Shown: positions 61,214 through 64,000 of the stretch, one piece after another | Layout: each line of letters opens with the position of its first letter | Position numbering within the stretch: the first letter of the stretch is position 1 | Assembly (NCBI GenBank): GCA_003260075.1 | Contig: QLIY01000416.1 | Coordinates: forward strand, 61,851 to 125,850 | Direction: 5' to 3' | Length of the DNA: 64,000 nucleotides | DNA from: Phallusia mammillata | Taxonomy: Eukaryota; Chordata; Ascidiacea; Phlebobranchia; Ascidiidae | Position numbers and translations under genes: made by a program | Notes under the pieces: generated by a model | What the model saw: only the letters and a program-made list of their open reading frames with translations | Database searches by the model: none | Told to the model about the DNA's origin: nothing

Positions 61214-62698
61214 TGGGATCAGTTATTTGCATTAGTTAATACTTAGTTCTAGTCAGGTAGTTGTGACTTTTTTTCGCTCCTCTCGGTTTTTATCTGGCGA
61301 ACACGGCTTCACGAATATTGGATGTTATTCGTGATTGCACGCAAAGGAAGATCATTCGCGTACTTCCTCCTGACACTGCTCTTAGAGCTATTTATCTTTG
61401 CTATTTGCAGCCGACTGACTTCCGAATAGCACGTAACCAAACGGCTTGAAAACTTTTTTTAGACTTCATATTTTGTATCTGTGTGTGTGTGTTTTTGTTT
61501 TGTGGTTTGTTCTTTTGAAGTTGTATAAGATGAATGTTCCATGGTTATTCTTTCCGCCACTTGTTTGGATCTAAGTTGTATCAAATATTGTACAAAAGCA
61601 CTTCAAACAGGGTATACATGATGCGCCACAACACACAGGGGTATACGAGTGCATAGGGTGTTTTGGGGTTCACCACTAAAAAACTAGGGTTGGGGGGAAT
61701 CAAAGACTCATAAGTATTGACCACGGATTTTTTTTGGCCATTTGGCTGCAAATATATTTAAATGTGGTTATTCGTCCGAATTGACAGAGAGATAAAAAAA
61801 ATGATTCGCCCAATCTAAATAGTTCATTTTGTTTGTTAATGGATAGTTATTTTGAAACCAAGAATCATATGTTATTTGACACTTTAGAACGGTAAATCCA
61901 TATGTGGTTATTACATTATGTAGGGAGCATGAAACTACTCTACAGGGGTAATAACAGTAAAACGTTTGGTCTATTTCTAACATTTGATTATTTTAAACGA
62001 TGAATAATTAACTGATATACATGATAGAGTACGTGACTTTCGGCAAGCTCAATGTATATTTTTGTCACATATACGAACGGTGGCATAATGCAGAATGGTT
62101 AACATGTCGGTCTCATTTTCCGTTGGTCTGTGTCATGTTGAAGTCACGCAAGTCTGTGTCATGTACATTTTTATAATTAACTTGCGCATTACCGGATGAT
62201 AAACAAACTACTGCACGTAGCCTACATGGTCCATACACGTGTACATTTAAAAAAATGCGTGGATTAGTTGCAATTAGGAAATCCTTCATAGGTAGATTTG
62301 AAAACGTTGAGTATTTCGCCAGGGTCCTTTAGATGTTTAGAACATACGCAAGCATATTCAAAAATATTACACCCACACGAACAGATTCCAATGCCAATAT
62401 TAATGCAATGTCGGCTATTTTAAAAATGGTTGTGATTATCCAAGTGGATTAAGTTGATTTAACTGGGACGTTGTAAATAATAAGTTTGTATATACGGGCA
62501 TAGTTGGTAACACGCTATGTGACAGCGGTTTGCTGGCATTTTCATTGCATCCGTGACAAAACAATTAACCGCTGTGAATACAACACTGCGCCATATGCGT
62601 TAAATATTATAATATGTACAGTAATTTAATTTTAAAGACCGGGTGCATTAACAAAATCATTACAAACACGTTAAAATTTGTTTGTTTGCTTAATTTAA
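61214..62698. other. intergenic, no gene seen
   Basis: About 1.5 kb between R18 and R19. Holds a short TG tract near 61485 and a hydrophilic short ORF (61768-61983) without support. Confidence 0.5.
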
Positions 62699-63959
62699 TT
62701 AGATTTCGGAATTTTCCGACCCCATTGGTTTACATTCTTCATAAGCTGCAATTGTTTGCCGTCTCTCTTCCATTCGGCGTGCTTGGTTATTATCTGAAGG
62801 TAAATCCAAAGGTGGGACTTGTGCCTCTTCTAACTGCTGGTCACCTTTGTATGCCATTGCCTCGTACAGGACGTTAGGTGTCATCGGCAGATGTGGAAAC
62901 GATTGTACGCTATCATAGAGAATGTTTGGTGTCATGGGAGGTGCAAATGTAGCTGTGGTGTCATACAATATATTCGGGTTCATGGACCCATCGTTTATGT
63001 CTTCACTATCATGCAGATTGTTTGGTGTCGTTGGCAGGTCAGTTTTGCGCTTCGGTGGAGTTAGTGTTTCTGGATTAGGTATCTTCAAATGAGGCAAAGC
63101 TTTCTTACTACCTCCTTTGTTTGCTTTGGGCTGTAAAATGTTGTTCTCAGCTTTGTATGCTGGTATTGTTTTTAACACATCTATTGATTTTGGTGAGTCG
63201 TACAGATTTAGTACTTCAGTTTTATCTGTTGGATCTGTTTGTTTTCCGTCATTAGACGTTTGGAGCTGCAGCACATCATAAGGTGATTCCTGATGGACAT
63301 CAAATCCCTTATGAGCTGGTTTACGTAGCGAATCGTATGTCCCGTTGTCTGAGAATCTGACCTTGGGCTTTTGATTTGGTATGGTGTCATACAGGCTGGT
63401 TTCTTCTATTTTTACATTCAGCAAAAGATTTGAAGGTTTAGCTTCGTAGTTATTGTCTCTTTTAGTTGACCCACTTAACTTTTTCTTCACCAGACTTTTC
63501 TTCTTTGGCACAGGACTTGGTTTCATAGCAACATACCCGGTTTTGTCATCAGACGTAGCAATGTTCGATTTGGCAAGTTTCTTTTTGGGAACTGATGGTG
63601 TAGAAGACGTGTTGCCTTCATTCACGATTTCACTTGCATTGGCATTGTTGCCACCATCCATTGTCAAGTCTACGGACTCGTTCATTGCGTTTGCCCTTCC
63701 AAGGTCGCTAAGTCGAACCGCGGCCACGGGGTCATCGGAAGTAAATTTGCACTTTCTGCACAAAAACAAAACGCTGAACAATTACAATGCAACACAAATG
63801 TCCTGTTTTAAATGGGATATGTTTCTAACCCTTGGCGCTTAGTTGCGATGACTAATCCTGCTACGCTAACCAGTGACAGGGCAACAGCAATGGATCCAAT
63901 CAGAATCGTGATCAAGATTTTGCTTTCATCTTCAATTGCTGTACACGTGTCGCTACATT
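62699..63959 (-). CDS. R19: receptor with repeat-rich tyrosine tail (partial at right edge)
   Basis: Two exons are visible: span exon 63959-63830 and one large tail exon 63755-62699. The gene continues beyond position 64000. The span exon reads CSDTCTAIEDE outside, then about ILITILIGSIAVALSLVSVAGLVIAT. The tail is about 350 residues, by far the longest here. Sites: GYVAMKP, TSLYDTIP, GTYDSLRKP, ESPYDVLQL, NLYDSPKS, and three units with PN(I/V)LY(D/E) (PNILYDTT, PNILYDSV, PNVLYEAM) plus a decayed unit PNNLHDSE. SLYDTI, SPYDVL and ILYDSV fit ITIM. It also has basic KKK clusters near the membrane. Likely a multi-site docking tail. The ectodomain is unseen, so CUB membership is assumed from position and phase (1 in, 2 out). 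Confidence 0.8.
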
Positions 63960-64000
63960 CTGTAAGAATAGCGTTGTGTTTGATTTTCCCAAAGTTAATC

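Noticed and set aside
1..64000. tRNA or rRNA genes
   Set aside because: I saw no cloverleaf with A and B boxes and no rRNA-like stretch on either strand, though a tool scan was not possible.

Overview
The window looks like intron-rich, AT-rich invertebrate DNA, most likely from an ascidian tunicate (Ciona type, perhaps C. savignyi). The organism call is inference, based on compact genes with small introns, CUB receptors with tyrosine-motif tails, and an assembly that looks stitched from two divergent haplotypes. No search was run. All gene models were spliced by hand from GT/AG (or GC/AG) sites and reading phase. For every complete model the exon lengths sum to a multiple of three.

One gene type fills the window. 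About 16 full-length type I membrane receptor genes, plus broken or partial copies, lie head to tail, all on the minus strand. I number them R1 to R19 from left to right. The usual order is: signal peptide exon, two exons that together encode one CUB domain, zero to two short Thr/Ser/Pro stalk exons, a transmembrane exon, and one or two tail exons rich in tyrosines. Extracellular exon junctions are phase 1 and the transmembrane exon ends in phase 2, so exons can be exchanged or skipped in frame.

Layout: R1 (0.1-2.0 kb), pseudogene debris (3.8-4.3 kb), R2, R3 (its CUB exon is split by a 1.8 kb insertion holding a 128-bp tandem array), R4, R5 (frameshifted), R6, R7 (no CUB), R8, R9 and R10. Then come R11 (partial, with a hAT-type element in an intron) and a second set of near-copies of R4, R5, R6, R10 and R11 between 35.5 and 45.8 kb. 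R12 (copy of R5) and R13 (copy of R11) are the intact members of that set. R14 to R19 follow, and R19 runs off the right edge. R6, R10, R11 and R13-R18 have a divergent CUB; R11 and R13-R18 share a Trp-Pro-Pro signature in its second half.

The tails carry signalling motifs. R16 has a sequence fitting the classical ITAM. R5 and R12 have paired ITIM-type motifs, and R1, R8 and R19 also have ITIM-type sites. A set of tails (R1, R4, R5, R12, and in part R7, R9 and R19) shares a (V/D)N(I/V)LY motif. Another set (R2, R3, R6, R10, R13, R14, R17, R18) shares YExP followed by a C-terminal Y(V/M/L)(D/E)(I/L/F)-like motif. Together these look like a tandem family of activating and inhibitory CUB receptors, possibly for immune, allorecognition or gamete recognition. 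That function is inferred.

The assembly needs caution. Seventeen runs of about ten G (or C), three single N bases and one 243-base gap separate tandem duplicates. They look like stitching marks, so several 'duplications' may be two haplotypes laid end to end.
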